A stretch of DNA of 33,167 nt from a virus: IMG/VR virus record IMGVR_UViG_3300025162_000015, positions 1 through 33,167 of that record. One strand, given 5' to 3'. The notes under the pieces are model-generated. The model worked only from the letters and a program-made list of their open reading frames with translations, was not told where the DNA came from and made no database searches. The translations under genes and the position numbers were made by a program. This document shows, one piece after another, positions 8,341 through 16,747 of this stretch (positions are counted from its first letter, which is position 1; each line of letters begins with the position of its first letter).

Positions 8341-8976
8341 ATGGCATACGCATATTGCACACAATCAGATGTTGAAGCATATTTAGGTATCACGATGACA
8401 GCAAACGGAATTGCTTTGTTTAACTTATTGTTGCCAGCAATGTCTATGGCAGTTGACCAGTATTGCAACAGAACTTGGAACTTTAGTGGAACAGTAACAG
8501 AAAAATTTGACGCTTTGGCTAATACGTTAACACCTTTTGCAAACGATACGTTTTATACAAAAGCTCATATATCGGATACACCAGTAAACCCACTTTACCC
8601 ACTTGCTGGCGGTATTACCGAAGTATCTGTTAATGGTTCAATTTGGGATTTAAACTACGTCTACACTTACGGGTACTTTGCAAGGATTTGGGCGAGAGCG
8701 AATACAATAATTTTACCGAACCCGTTAGGCTATAAGTCTGTCACTATTAAATATGTTTCCGACGATGCGCAGAACTTACCGGCACTTGTTAAATACGCCT
8801 TAGTACAATGGGTCGGTAGACAAATACAAAACTCCGCTGATAGTGGGAAAGAATTACTGTCCGCTAATGTGGGAACAGTTGCAACACGATTTAAACAAGA
8901 CAGCATGGACGCTGTACCTGATTTTGTTCGATTAGCACTTGACCCATATAGGCTTGCGCCAATCGATAAATTTTAA
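8341..8976 (+). CDS. Head-tail connector (adaptor) protein
   Basis: 211 residues. The start, with CTQSDVEAYLG followed by a helix ending AVDQYCNRTW, is typical of gp6/gp15-like adaptor proteins that dock under the portal; the C-terminal helical segment (PALVKYALVQWVGRQI) also fits. It would form the ring that extends the portal channel once the head is full. It is the first of four small neck/tail-completion genes in the order usual for siphoviruses. Its stop is 1 nt before the next ATG. Confidence 0.7.
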   Translation: MAYAYCTQSDVEAYLGITMTANGIALFNLLLPAMSMAVDQYCNRTWNFSGTVTEKFDALANTLTPFANDTFYTKAHISDTPVNPLYPLAGGITEVSVNGSIWDLNYVYTYGYFARIWARANTIILPNPLGYKSVTIKYVSDDAQNLPALVKYALVQWVGRQIQNSADSGKELLSANVGTVATRFKQDSMDAVPDFVRLALDPYRLAPIDKF

Positions 8977-8977
8977 A

Positions 8978-9295
8978 ATGCGATTACCAATAACAGACAC
9001 AGTAGACATTTACCATCAAAAACGTACTGTAAATACAGAAGCGTATGAGGTGATACCAACGTATTCCAATATTAATGCTTGTATTTCACCTACTGGAACG
9101 GATATACAGACTTCTGGTGATGTACCAGCCTTTCAGGCTTTTGAAATTTATTTATATGATGTGACTTTGAATATTGCTAGCGGTGACAAACTTATTACTT
9201 ATAAGGGTACGAAGTATTTAGTTAGTGGAATTCCGTATGTGGTTAATAATACTTATATGCGCTATATAAGATTGTTGGCACATCAGATTTTTTAA
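8978..9295 (+). CDS. Head closure (head-tail joining) protein
   Basis: 105 residues from the ATG in TTTTAAAATG, 1 nt after the previous stop; longer starts would lie inside the connector gene. The opening DTVDIYHQKR and the beta-rich body with GDKLITYKGTKYLVSG resemble the small SPP1 gp16/HK97-type head-tail joining family. It would bind the connector ring and plug the channel. The stop touches the next start (TTTTTTAAATG). Confidence 0.65.
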   Translation: MRLPITDTVDIYHQKRTVNTEAYEVIPTYSNINACISPTGTDIQTSGDVPAFQAFEIYLYDVTLNIASGDKLITYKGTKYLVSGIPYVVNNTYMRYIRLLAHQIF

Positions 9296-9730
9296 ATGTT
9301 TGATATTACTTTAGAGGGCGCAGATAAGTTGATAAGTAACATTGCTAATGTTTCTAACATTATTCGTGATGAAATGAAAAAAGCCATGACAGCGTGTGCA
9401 GTTGATGCTGAAAGATTTGCAAGGGCGCAAGCACCTCACGATACTGGCGCACTACGTTCCGCCATACACTACGAACCAGCAGTTGTGACCTCTAATAATG
9501 TTATTTCAAAGGTTGGTGTTAACAGAGCAATTAAATATGCTAGGGCGCAAGAGTTCGGAACGCAGGGAATGGTTATACACAGTCACAGTTCTAAGGGCAA
9601 ACAATTTACTTATATTGGGAATATTAGACCGAAATGGTATATGCGTGACGCTAAAATAAAAGTCCAACCCATTATTAAAGCACGCGTTACACAGGCTGGT
9701 AGGAATATTGTGAAAGGACTTGCTAAATGA
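9296..9730 (+). CDS. HK97 gp10-like neck/tail-completion protein
   Basis: 144 residues. The central APHDTGALRSAIHYE followed by YARAQEFGTQG is the signature of the HK97 gp10 family, a tail-completion or neck protein. N-terminal helix rich in Lys/Ala. The end overlaps the next gene by four bases (ATGA), so translation is coupled. No separate Shine-Dalgarno. Confidence 0.8.
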   Translation: MFDITLEGADKLISNIANVSNIIRDEMKKAMTACAVDAERFARAQAPHDTGALRSAIHYEPAVVTSNNVISKVGVNRAIKYARAQEFGTQGMVIHSHSSKGKQFTYIGNIRPKWYMRDAKIKVQPIIKARVTQAGRNIVKGLAK

Positions 9731-10167
9731 GTTACGGATATAAAAGCATTAAAGATCAAATAGTTGCAGTTTTATCTGGTGTCACATCACTTAAACATGT
9801 GTATTCAAAAGACCCAAAATCAGTTGAACAGTATCCGTCCGCTGGTGTATTTGCAATGGGTCATACTGGTAGATTTGATTCGATGGGTTTAAGTGGAACA
9901 AATGAACGTGTCGTACAGCACGTTATACGCCTGTATTTTAGAACCGATGAAACAAATGACCCTGACTACGAAGATGTGTTGGAAACTGTAGCCGATGACG
10001 TTTTAAAGGCATTGGAAGCTAACGTAACTTTAAATGGCAGTTGTGAATATTCTCTACCGACAACAGGCAATTGGTCTTATGGACAAAAAGAAACGCCAGT
10101 AAGAATATTCGATATCGTTCAGACTTCTACATTGCATTTAAGACGCGACACAGGTGAATTGATTTAG
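9727..10167 (+). CDS. Tail terminator-like protein
   Basis: 146 residues, alpha/beta, with an N-terminal helix (YKSIKDQIVAVLSGV), a middle VIRLYFRTDE strand and a helix DVLETVADDVLKALE, the arrangement of minor tail/terminator proteins (gpU or gp17-like) found at this place between gp10-like and tail tube genes. It would cap the tail tube and set its join to the head. Family assignment rests on position plus fold pattern and is not certain. Confidence 0.6.
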   Translation: MSYGYKSIKDQIVAVLSGVTSLKHVYSKDPKSVEQYPSAGVFAMGHTGRFDSMGLSGTNERVVQHVIRLYFRTDETNDPDYEDVLETVADDVLKALEANVTLNGSCEYSLPTTGNWSYGQKETPVRIFDIVQTSTLHLRRDTGELI

Positions 10168-10172
10168 AAAAT

Positions 10173-10203
10173 GTATAAATAAGGTATTTTTGTTCGTTAT
10201 ACT
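10173..10203 (+). promoter_or_regulatory. Late-type promoter P4
   Basis: GTATAAATA at 10173-10181, 16 bp, TATACT at 10198-10203, then 10 nt to the ATG at 10214. One mismatch in the distal box compared with P1-P3. Confidence 0.6.
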
Positions 10204-10213
10204 TTATTCAGAT

Positions 10214-10375
10214 ATGAAATACAGATACACAGGACAAACAGAAGTCTATTTACCAGTACAAAAAGTGTTGGTTGAGCCAAACGATGTTGTTGAGGTAACA
10301 GAACCTATATTTAATATGGAATTTGAGTTAGTTGAGGAAGTAAAACCCAGTAAAAAATTGAAAGTCGAGGAATAA
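10214..10375 (+). CDS. Small hypothetical protein before the tail tube gene
   Basis: 53 residues from the ATG at 10214. An in-frame TTG at 10190 lies between the promoter boxes of P4, so the ATG is preferred. The sequence (MKYRYTGQTEVYLP ... VEPNDVVEVTEPI) looks like a small beta domain of the type that often accompanies tail or capsid genes, with an acidic then lysine-rich end. The role is unknown. It is followed after 2 nt by the tail tube gene. Confidence 0.5.
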   Translation: MKYRYTGQTEVYLPVQKVLVEPNDVVEVTEPIFNMEFELVEEVKPSKKLKVEE

Positions 10376-10377
10376 AC

Positions 10378-11328
10378 ATGTCGGCAGGAATTCAGTCAGT
10401 AGTATCTTTTATAAAAGAAGCATCTTGGGGTGTAGCGTTAACACCAACTAAATCATTACCAGTTAAATCAGGTGGTGGAATTGAAGTCAAGAAAAATGTA
10501 AAAATGCAGTCGGCTATAAAAGGTCAGTTGCAAAAGAATTACGCACAAATTGCTGGTCTTACGACTTTAGATGGTTCTTACACTTTTGACGCTTTCGCCG
10601 ATTACTTGGGTTATTTTTTATTATCTGCTTTAGGAACTGATACACCTGCTTTAAAAGGTGGAGAAACTATCGTATATGACCATGTATTTACAGAAACAGC
10701 ACCAAAGACATCGTTAACAGTTGAGCAAGCACAGGGCGAGAATGTTCAGAGATATGCTGGAACAATCTGCAACGAATTAAAATTTGTTGGCAAGGTTGAT
10801 GAAATGTTAGAAGTGACGGCAAATTGTGTAGCCAAAACATACGCAACAGCTACAGCAATAACCCCAGCATTTTCAACAGTACCAGCGTTTAATTGGTCAC
10901 AGTTAGCGGTCAAAATTGGTGGTGCTTCAATTGGTGAAGTTGAGTCTTTCGAATTGAATTATAAGAATGGTGCTGAAATGGTTGGCTCATTAAACGGGGT
11001 CTTAACACCATCATATACAACAATTAAAAGTGGTTCAGAAGTATCTGGAAAACTTGTAATGTATCTTGATGCAACAGCACTTACTAGATTTACAAACTAT
11101 CTAGCCAATACAACCGAAGCATTGGAAATTATCGCAACAGGTGGTTCGATTGGTAGTGCGTCTACATATAAATTAGATATAACAGTACCAGTAGCGGTTT
11201 ACACAACTGGTGTAACTAAGATAACCGATGATCATAATCTTTTAGAAGTAGATTTTGAAGGCATTTACGACGTGTCCACATCTAAAATGATTGGTGTTAC
11301 ATTAACAAATCTTGTAACCGCATATTAA
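10378..11328 (+). CDS. Major tail (tube) protein
   Basis: 316 residues. The N-terminal IKEASWGVALTPT, the GSYTFDAFADYLGYFLLSALG segment and repeated beta strands match large phage tail tube proteins, in which a ring of hexamers stacks to form the tail. It lies directly before the frameshifting chaperone pair and the tape measure, the invariant order in siphoviruses. The start follows the previous stop by two bases (TAAACATG). Confidence 0.8.
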   Translation: MSAGIQSVVSFIKEASWGVALTPTKSLPVKSGGGIEVKKNVKMQSAIKGQLQKNYAQIAGLTTLDGSYTFDAFADYLGYFLLSALGTDTPALKGGETIVYDHVFTETAPKTSLTVEQAQGENVQRYAGTICNELKFVGKVDEMLEVTANCVAKTYATATAITPAFSTVPAFNWSQLAVKIGGASIGEVESFELNYKNGAEMVGSLNGVLTPSYTTIKSGSEVSGKLVMYLDATALTRFTNYLANTTEALEIIATGGSIGSASTYKLDITVPVAVYTTGVTKITDDHNLLEVDFEGIYDVSTSKMIGVTLTNLVTAY

Positions 11329-11350
11329 TATTTTACACTAGCGGTATAAT
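11320..11350 (+). promoter_or_regulatory. Weak late-type promoter P5 with consensus -10
   Basis: TATAAT at 11345-11350 ends 6 nt before the ATG at 11357. At the conserved distance upstream (11320-11328) is GCATATTAA, only a partial match to GTATAAAAT, and it overlaps the end of the tail tube gene. A leaderless start for the chaperone gene is likely; use of the late -35 element is less sure. Confidence 0.45.
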
Positions 11351-11356
11351 GTAAAT

Positions 11357-11692
11357 ATGATTAATTTTAAAGAATTCACAACTACGAATGGTTATAAATA
11401 TTGTTTGGCTAATTATCTGACGTATGACCAGTTCATGGCTATGCAAGAACTCGTTACACGTGACCAAATAGCAGGTCAAGACGTACAGATTACAGGTTCT
11501 AAGGCACTTGCAGTCAATAAACTAGTTTTGACTTTTCTACTCTTATCCTTAAAAGATTCTAGTGATGTTGAAGTGGTACGCGAAGCCGATTCGTTGCCAA
11601 TACCTGCTGTTGATGGTGCTGACATTATGGCCGAAGTTAGTAAGATAACAAACGAAGCTTCCGAAGCATTTACAAAAAAAAAGGGGATTTAA
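11357..11692 (+). CDS. Tail assembly chaperone, short form (G-like)
   Basis: 111 residues. It sits between tail tube and tape measure and ends in a run of lysine codons with a slippery site, as lambda gpG-type chaperones do. These proteins bind the tape measure and recruit tube subunits, and are absent from the finished virion. Most ribosomes would terminate at the TAA 11690-11692 and give this form. No Shine-Dalgarno; ATG 6 nt after a TATAAT box. Confidence 0.75.
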   Translation: MINFKEFTTTNGYKYCLANYLTYDQFMAMQELVTRDQIAGQDVQITGSKALAVNKLVLTFLLLSLKDSSDVEVVREADSLPIPAVDGADIMAEVSKITNEASEAFTKKKGI

Positions 11693-11889
11693 TCGAATTT
11701 GAAATATTTAGAGCATTTCACGACGAAATTTCTATCCGTTCTACTGACTCGAACCTATCTACAGTCCACGTTTGCGCTTCATTAAACATTACTTATACCG
11801 AGTTGATGCAACAACCTGCATGGTGGGTTGCGTATTACATGTCATATCTTTCAGGCAAAACTAAAGCCGAGAAGTCCAAAAACAAGTAG
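11357..11889 (+). CDS. Tail assembly chaperone, -1 frameshift fusion (GT-like)
   Basis: A shift of -1 at the in-phase A AAA AAG heptamer (11677-11683) joins the short chaperone to an open frame that runs to TAG at 11887-11889, adding 68 residues (total about 177). The added part has a dense aromatic segment (QQPAWWVAYYMSYLSG) and a lysine-rich end. The downstream frame has no plausible start of its own after 11690 that would include its conserved-looking N-terminal part, and without the frameshift the 200-bp gap before the tape measure would be empty. The GT form is the one that contacts both tape measure and tube in lambda. Confidence 0.8.
11677..11683 (+). other. Programmed -1 ribosomal frameshift site A AAA AAG
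   Basis: Zero-frame codons are ACA AAA AAA AAG GGG ATT TAA. The heptamer A AAA AAG is in the phase required for tandem tRNA slippage, lies 6 nt before the zero-frame stop, and sits in a run of nine A followed by four G. I see no strong downstream stem; polymerase slippage on the A run is an alternative route to the same product. Confidence 0.8.
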
Positions 11890-11895
11890 ATTATT

Positions 11896-11926
11896 ATATA
11901 AAAAAATGGCGTGGTTGCCATAATAT
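11896..11926 (+). promoter_or_regulatory. Late-type promoter P6
   Basis: ATATAAAAA at 11896-11904, 16 bp, TAATAT at 11921-11926, then 6 nt to the tape-measure ATG at 11933. Distal box matches GTATAAAAT at 7 of 9 bases with exactly the same spacing. A small ATGGC/GCCAT hairpin lies between the boxes. Confidence 0.5.
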
Positions 11927-11932
11927 TAATGT

Positions 11933-13753
11933 ATGGGCGAAGATAGCGTTTTAAATATTATCCTAAAAGCAAAAGACGAAGCCAGTAAAACTATTGAGGG
12001 CGTTTCTGGTAGTTTGGAAAAAGCAAAAACCAACGTAACCAATCTGTCGGAATCATTCAAAATCGCTGGCGGTATCATTACGGGAATTGGTGTGGCTGGT
12101 ATTGGCGTGTTGGGTATGCTTGCTAAAAGTGCAGCAGAAGAACAAAAAGCACAGGCAAATATCGGTGCTACTTTAGACGTTGTTGCTAGTAAGTCAAAAA
12201 TTTCAATTGATAAATTAAGGGATTCCGTTGATAAGGCTTCCGATTCTTATTTGAAATTAGGCTTTGATAATACCGAAACAAGTTTGGCAATGGCGCAAGC
12301 ATTAAGAATGACTAATAATGTTACAGATGCGCAGGCTATGTTGGCTGCATCTAGCGATTATGCACGTAAGAAAGGTATATCGCTGTCGGATTCTGTCGAA
12401 ACGATGTCGAAAGCATATACGGGTATGCTTAAATCAACAAAAGACTTGGGTATTGAATTGCCTAAAGGTGCTAAGGGTATGCAAGCGATAATTGCAATTG
12501 GGGAAGCTACAGCAGGACAGGCTGACGCTTATTCACATACGTTTGCTGGTGCTATGGAAACTGTTAATGCTGAGGTTGGCAAGTTTAAGGAAACTTTAGG
12601 TGCTAGATTGTTGCCAACAATTACAGATATTATAACTAAAGTTGCAGATTTTACTGACAAGTTAAATAAATTATCACCAGCAACATACGATACGATTGTT
12701 AAAGTGTTGTTATTTGGGACTGCATTTTCACTTGTTGTTGGTCCATTACTTATTTTTATTAGCATGATACCCGCTTTAACTGCTGGATTTACCGCGATAT
12801 CTGGCGTTGCATTGCCTGTTGTTGCGATACTTGCATTGGTTGCTCTTGCTGGTTATGAAATATATACAAATTGGGACAAAATATCGCCAATATTTAATCA
12901 AGTAAAAGACGCTGTTATTGCATTTATTCCTACACTTATTAGTCTTTGGGACAATATTAAAATGCAAGCCGTTGGTGTGTTTAACGCGTTATCTTTATTT
13001 GTAAAAAACATGGTTGCTAAATTTAAAGAATTCTACGATAACAACAAAGCAACTTTTGATGCTATGGCTATAGTTTTAAAAATAACATTTGATTATCTCG
13101 TTGCTACAGCAAAACAATTTTGGAATAACATAGTGTTCGTGTTTAACATATTCGCACCAATAATCACTTCCGTTTGGAAAGGTATGTGGACAGGCATTGT
13201 TGATGTGTTAAAAGGTGTATGGGAAACGATAAAAGGTTTAATCACTATTGGTTGGGGTGCTGTTACAGTTGTCACCAATTTCTTTTTAGGTGTGTTGACT
13301 GGTGATTGGGATACAGCGTGGAAAGGTATGTCAGATGGCTTGGCTATTGTTTGGACGGGCATTGCTAATGTTGTAATAGGCATGACTAATGCAATAACAG
13401 GAATAATCGAGGGGTTTTTAAATGGAATTATTGGCATGATTAATGCACTACTTTCGGAAGTTGATAAAGCTGCACAAGCGTTAGGTCAAAAGGCAAATAA
13501 ATTTCAGATAGGCAACATTTCAATTCCACGTGCCACTATGGATTCGTTTGGTGTTTCTTCTAGTGCGAACATGTCTAAAGTTTCCGACAATAACGCCGTA
13601 AAGAAAAACACGTCATCTGTATCTACTAATTACAACCCAACAACTTCGGCAACAAGTACGCCAGTCAATGTTTACGTCGATAAAGTTACTTCGGATATGG
13701 ATTTAACAAATCTTGGGTACAAAATTGGTTTTGCAGTAAGGAACGCTAATTAA
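11933..13753 (+). CDS. Tail tape measure protein
   Basis: 606 residues. The N-terminal ~230 residues are helical with Ala/Lys/Ser-rich heptads (KAKDEASKTIEGVSGSLEKAK), followed by several strongly hydrophobic segments (about 260-310 and 420-510) and a polar C-terminus. This pattern, plus its place after the chaperone pair, identifies the tape measure that sets tail length and helps DNA entry through the membrane. By the usual ~1.5 A per residue it would give a tail of roughly 90 nm. No lytic peptidase or transglycosylase domain is visible inside it, which may matter given the separate transglycosylase at 22643. Confidence 0.9.
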   Translation: MGEDSVLNIILKAKDEASKTIEGVSGSLEKAKTNVTNLSESFKIAGGIITGIGVAGIGVLGMLAKSAAEEQKAQANIGATLDVVASKSKISIDKLRDSVDKASDSYLKLGFDNTETSLAMAQALRMTNNVTDAQAMLAASSDYARKKGISLSDSVETMSKAYTGMLKSTKDLGIELPKGAKGMQAIIAIGEATAGQADAYSHTFAGAMETVNAEVGKFKETLGARLLPTITDIITKVADFTDKLNKLSPATYDTIVKVLLFGTAFSLVVGPLLIFISMIPALTAGFTAISGVALPVVAILALVALAGYEIYTNWDKISPIFNQVKDAVIAFIPTLISLWDNIKMQAVGVFNALSLFVKNMVAKFKEFYDNNKATFDAMAIVLKITFDYLVATAKQFWNNIVFVFNIFAPIITSVWKGMWTGIVDVLKGVWETIKGLITIGWGAVTVVTNFFLGVLTGDWDTAWKGMSDGLAIVWTGIANVVIGMTNAITGIIEGFLNGIIGMINALLSEVDKAAQALGQKANKFQIGNISIPRATMDSFGVSSSANMSKVSDNNAVKKNTSSVSTNYNPTTSATSTPVNVYVDKVTSDMDLTNLGYKIGFAVRNAN

Positions 13754-14586
13754 TGATTACCCAAATTACTTTAGGCGGTTACGCCTTAACAACAAATCAA
13801 GTATTTTTAAACGCTATCCGCAATGGCTCGTTCCCTGCCACAGTTTACACAAAATCAAAACGTGGTGGTTATCAAGGTTCAAAACTTGTAACGCCTACGT
13901 TTGCTAGTTATTCGCTTGTTATGGAATTTACAATTGTTGGACAATCTTTTTCTGATTTAACCACGCAGCGATTTAACTTTTTTGAAATATTAGGTCTTAT
14001 CCATTCGGTAGGTTCTGAAACTTTAATTATTACAAGGTCAAATGGTGTTGGAGTACAGACAGATATCAAAGCGGTGTCCGTTACTGGCGACTTAACCAAA
14101 GATGATGGACTGTCTTGCAACGTGCAAGTGACATTGGAAACTGAATATCCGTTTTTAGTTGGCACATCGGCTTATTCAGATCAAGTATTAATCAATAATG
14201 GTGGTGGTTTTGCTATACCTTTTGCTATACCTTTTGCAATGAACGTCAACCAATCGCAAGCTGTAACAGTTACGAATTTAGGTAATTATTCTGCATTTCC
14301 TATTTTTACATTTACAGGTCCGCTAACTAATCCTAGTATCGGCAATAACACTACTGGAAAAACTTTATCTGTTGCGTACACGTTAACCGACTTGTCTAAA
14401 ACACTAACAGTTGATTGTTATAACCGAACCGCTGTATTTCAAGATGGAAATAATGCCCGACAATATGTTTCTGGTGATTTTTGGACAATTCCTTTTGGTA
14501 CGTCTACAGTTACACTTGGAAATTCAAATGGTACTGATAGTGGAAACTGCACCGTAGTGTATAGAGATACATTTTTAAACATTTAA
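13753..14586 (+). CDS. Distal tail protein (Dit-like)
   Basis: 277 residues. The N-terminal domain with the SFPATVYTKSKRGGYQGSKL region and the following VMEFTIVGQSFSDL pattern matches siphovirus Dit proteins, which form the hexameric hub at the tail tip; the C-terminal half is a galectin-like beta domain. A short tandem repeat (FAIPFAIPFAM, 12-bp units at about 14210-14241) sits at the domain boundary. The start overlaps the tape-measure stop (TTAATG). Confidence 0.75.
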   Translation: MITQITLGGYALTTNQVFLNAIRNGSFPATVYTKSKRGGYQGSKLVTPTFASYSLVMEFTIVGQSFSDLTTQRFNFFEILGLIHSVGSETLIITRSNGVGVQTDIKAVSVTGDLTKDDGLSCNVQVTLETEYPFLVGTSAYSDQVLINNGGGFAIPFAIPFAMNVNQSQAVTVTNLGNYSAFPIFTFTGPLTNPSIGNNTTGKTLSVAYTLTDLSKTLTVDCYNRTAVFQDGNNARQYVSGDFWTIPFGTSTVTLGNSNGTDSGNCTVVYRDTFLNI

Positions 14587-14587
14587 A

Positions 14588-15637
14588 ATGATACAGGTAT
14601 TAATTAAAAATACATTGACTGGTGATATTTACGAAGTGCCTTTTACTTCAATTAATTATGTTGAAGAATTAAATAATGGCAGGTCTGGTACGATTGATTT
14701 TGACTACATGGCAATTAAAGCTATTGCTAGTATTTACAAGAAAACTGTCACAGATTTATTTACGGCAGTATTGACTGAAATATCTATATTACTTGATGGC
14801 ACTATTATTTTTGTCGGTGTAGTTTCTGAATACAGACGTAGCCTTGATGCTTCTGGTAATTACTCACTAACCGTCGCGGTTGTTGATTATTTTGCGTTAC
14901 TTCAAAAGCGTAGAACTGGATCGACAACTATTACGTTTACTGCAACTGACCCTGCAACAATTCCGTGGTCACTTATTCATGCGTCACAAATATTAAATGC
15001 TTACTCTGATTTGGGTATTACACAAGGCGTGGCACAAACTACTGCCACAACTGTAACCATTGATTACAAAAATGCTGAAATAAAACAAGAAATTGTTAAT
15101 CTTTCAAACGCCAATGCAAATAATTCTTTTGACATTGACATTGATAACACTAAGAAACTAAACGTGTACGTGCCATACAAAGGAACTCTAAGACCTGAAA
15201 TAATTTTAGACGTGAGCAATATTATTACTCAATCCGTTGATATACCGCTTGTTCTTAATATGACTAACTCGGTATTTTACACAGGTCAAGGGATTAATAA
15301 CGACATTGCTATTGCTACAGCGCAGTCACCCAATTCGGTAATGAGTGCATACAAATTGTTGGAAGATGTTGTAAGTAATTCGACAGTTTCTGATTCTACT
15401 TTACTGGCTTCACTTGCGTTACGTTACCTAATGAATAATCAAGCGCCATTATTACAGGTCACACTTTCGCATTTTAGTGACACGTTAAAGATTACAAATT
15501 ATGACGTGGGCGATTTTTTAATTATAAATATCCCAGAGGAAAATATCTCAAATGGTCAGTACAGAGTTAGGCGAAGAACAGTTAGTATCGATTCTGCTGG
15601 AACAATAACAGCCGAATTGTACATGCTGATTTTTTAA
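14588..15637 (+). CDS. Tail hub / baseplate protein (Tal-like)
   Basis: 349 residues. Its position after Dit and its beta-rich start with a charged turn (INYVEELNNGRSGTIDFDY) fit the N-terminal hub domain of tail-associated proteins; residues ~300-349 (YDVGDFLIINIPEENISNGQYRVRRRTVSID) fit the closing barrel of gp27-like hubs. It has no C-terminal lysin or fibre extension, so it is a short hub. It would close the tube and hold the fibre proteins encoded next. Confidence 0.65.
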   Translation: MIQVLIKNTLTGDIYEVPFTSINYVEELNNGRSGTIDFDYMAIKAIASIYKKTVTDLFTAVLTEISILLDGTIIFVGVVSEYRRSLDASGNYSLTVAVVDYFALLQKRRTGSTTITFTATDPATIPWSLIHASQILNAYSDLGITQGVAQTTATTVTIDYKNAEIKQEIVNLSNANANNSFDIDIDNTKKLNVYVPYKGTLRPEIILDVSNIITQSVDIPLVLNMTNSVFYTGQGINNDIAIATAQSPNSVMSAYKLLEDVVSNSTVSDSTLLASLALRYLMNNQAPLLQVTLSHFSDTLKITNYDVGDFLIINIPEENISNGQYRVRRRTVSIDSAGTITAELYMLIF

Positions 15638-15639
15638 AT

Positions 15640-15873
15640 ATGGAAGAAATAAAAAAACTTTTCAAAAATATATTTTATAGACTTGAGGTGTTAGAACGCG
15701 GACTTGTTATCAAGAAGATTACAATTCCGTCTGACACGTCTGGTTTTCTTATCATTAAACGCGTCACAACCGACCCAGTTGCGCCTATCGATGGCGAGAT
15801 GTGGATTAATACTACTTCTAAACAATTAAAGTGGCGTAACGGTGCTACAACGCAATATGTCGCTTTTTCTTAA
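15640..15873 (+). CDS. Short tail fibre / tip connector
   Basis: 77 residues: an N-terminal helix likely to form a short coiled coil (MEEIKKLFKNIFYRLEVLERGL), then a small domain with PIDGEMWINTTSKQLKWRNG, a motif repeatedly found at the ends of phage tail-fibre proteins. It probably trimerises on the hub and presents or anchors the fibres. Start 2 nt after the previous stop. Confidence 0.55.
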   Translation: MEEIKKLFKNIFYRLEVLERGLVIKKITIPSDTSGFLIIKRVTTDPVAPIDGEMWINTTSKQLKWRNGATTQYVAFS

Positions 15874-15874
15874 T

Positions 15875-15905
15875 GTATAAAATTATTAGGGTTTTTCGTT
15901 AAACT
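15875..15905 (+). promoter_or_regulatory. Late-type promoter P7
   Basis: GTATAAAAT at 15875-15883, 16 bp, TAAACT at 15900-15905, then 8 nt to the ATG at 15914. Best match to P2 (identical boxes). It would give a separate message for fibre and lysis genes. Confidence 0.65.
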
Positions 15906-15913
15906 TACTTTAT

Positions 15914-16747
15914 ATGTCGATATACACTATAAGAACGGGTGCAACAGCAATGGTAGAGTCTGCCTTTTTATCATTGGCAACAAAACTTATAAGAGGTTCA
16001 GGCGTGATGGATATTTACTCCGCTAGCGGTGACTTTTCTGTTTCCGCAGGTTCTGGCTTAGCTGTAAATATTGCGGCTGGAACTGCTTTTTTAACCGCTA
16101 CAAGTGGTAGCACTTATCCAGTAATAATGGACGCTACACAATCTAATCTGGCTATAACTTCAAATTCTTCTGGAAACCCACGTATATCGTCAATCGTCTT
16201 ATATGCGAATTTGGCAACGTCTGCTAATACTGCTGCAACTAATGTTTGTAGTATTGTTTCCGTAGATGGAACGCCAGCAGGTTCACCAACAGCGCCATCA
16301 TCTGCAACTATTCAGTCTGCAATTGGTGCGTCTAATCCTTACACGATTTTGGCAAATGTGACTGTCAATTCGGGTTCGTCAGTTCCTAATACAATTACTG
16401 ATACAAGAACAACACCACTTTTAAGACCAACAGTACCTAATGTGTTAACAGATACTTATGCTTCAACAACGACTTTTGATGTGTCTACTTACAATGTTCA
16501 TAATCTTGTTTTGACAGGCTCACCAACACTTGCAGTTTCTAACGTTACCTTAAACCAGCCATTTTTTATTCGTTTAATTCAAGACGGAAGTGGAAACCAT
16601 ACAGTTACTTGGTTCACTACAATTAAATGGGGAAATGGCGGCTCCGCACCCGTACTTTCGACTGGTGGCAATAAGTCAGATTTATTCTGCTTTATTATGA
16701 CATCGGCTGGTAATTACGAGGGACACGTGGTCGACCAAGCTATCTAA
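15914..16747 (+). CDS. Tail fibre / receptor-binding protein candidate
   Basis: 277 residues, Ser/Thr/Ala-rich and predicted all-beta. The N-terminal half (SGDFSVSAGSGLAVNIAAGTAFL ... DTRTTPLLRP) is typical of baseplate-attached fibres; the C-terminal 90 residues (LNQPFFIRLIQDGSGNHTVTW ... GHVVD) look like a compact jelly-roll head domain. It would recognise the host surface. Its own late promoter precedes it. The stop overlaps the next start (TAATGG). Confidence 0.6.
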   Translation: MSIYTIRTGATAMVESAFLSLATKLIRGSGVMDIYSASGDFSVSAGSGLAVNIAAGTAFLTATSGSTYPVIMDATQSNLAITSNSSGNPRISSIVLYANLATSANTAATNVCSIVSVDGTPAGSPTAPSSATIQSAIGASNPYTILANVTVNSGSSVPNTITDTRTTPLLRPTVPNVLTDTYASTTTFDVSTYNVHNLVLTGSPTLAVSNVTLNQPFFIRLIQDGSGNHTVTWFTTIKWGNGGSAPVLSTGGNKSDLFCFIMTSAGNYEGHVVDQAI

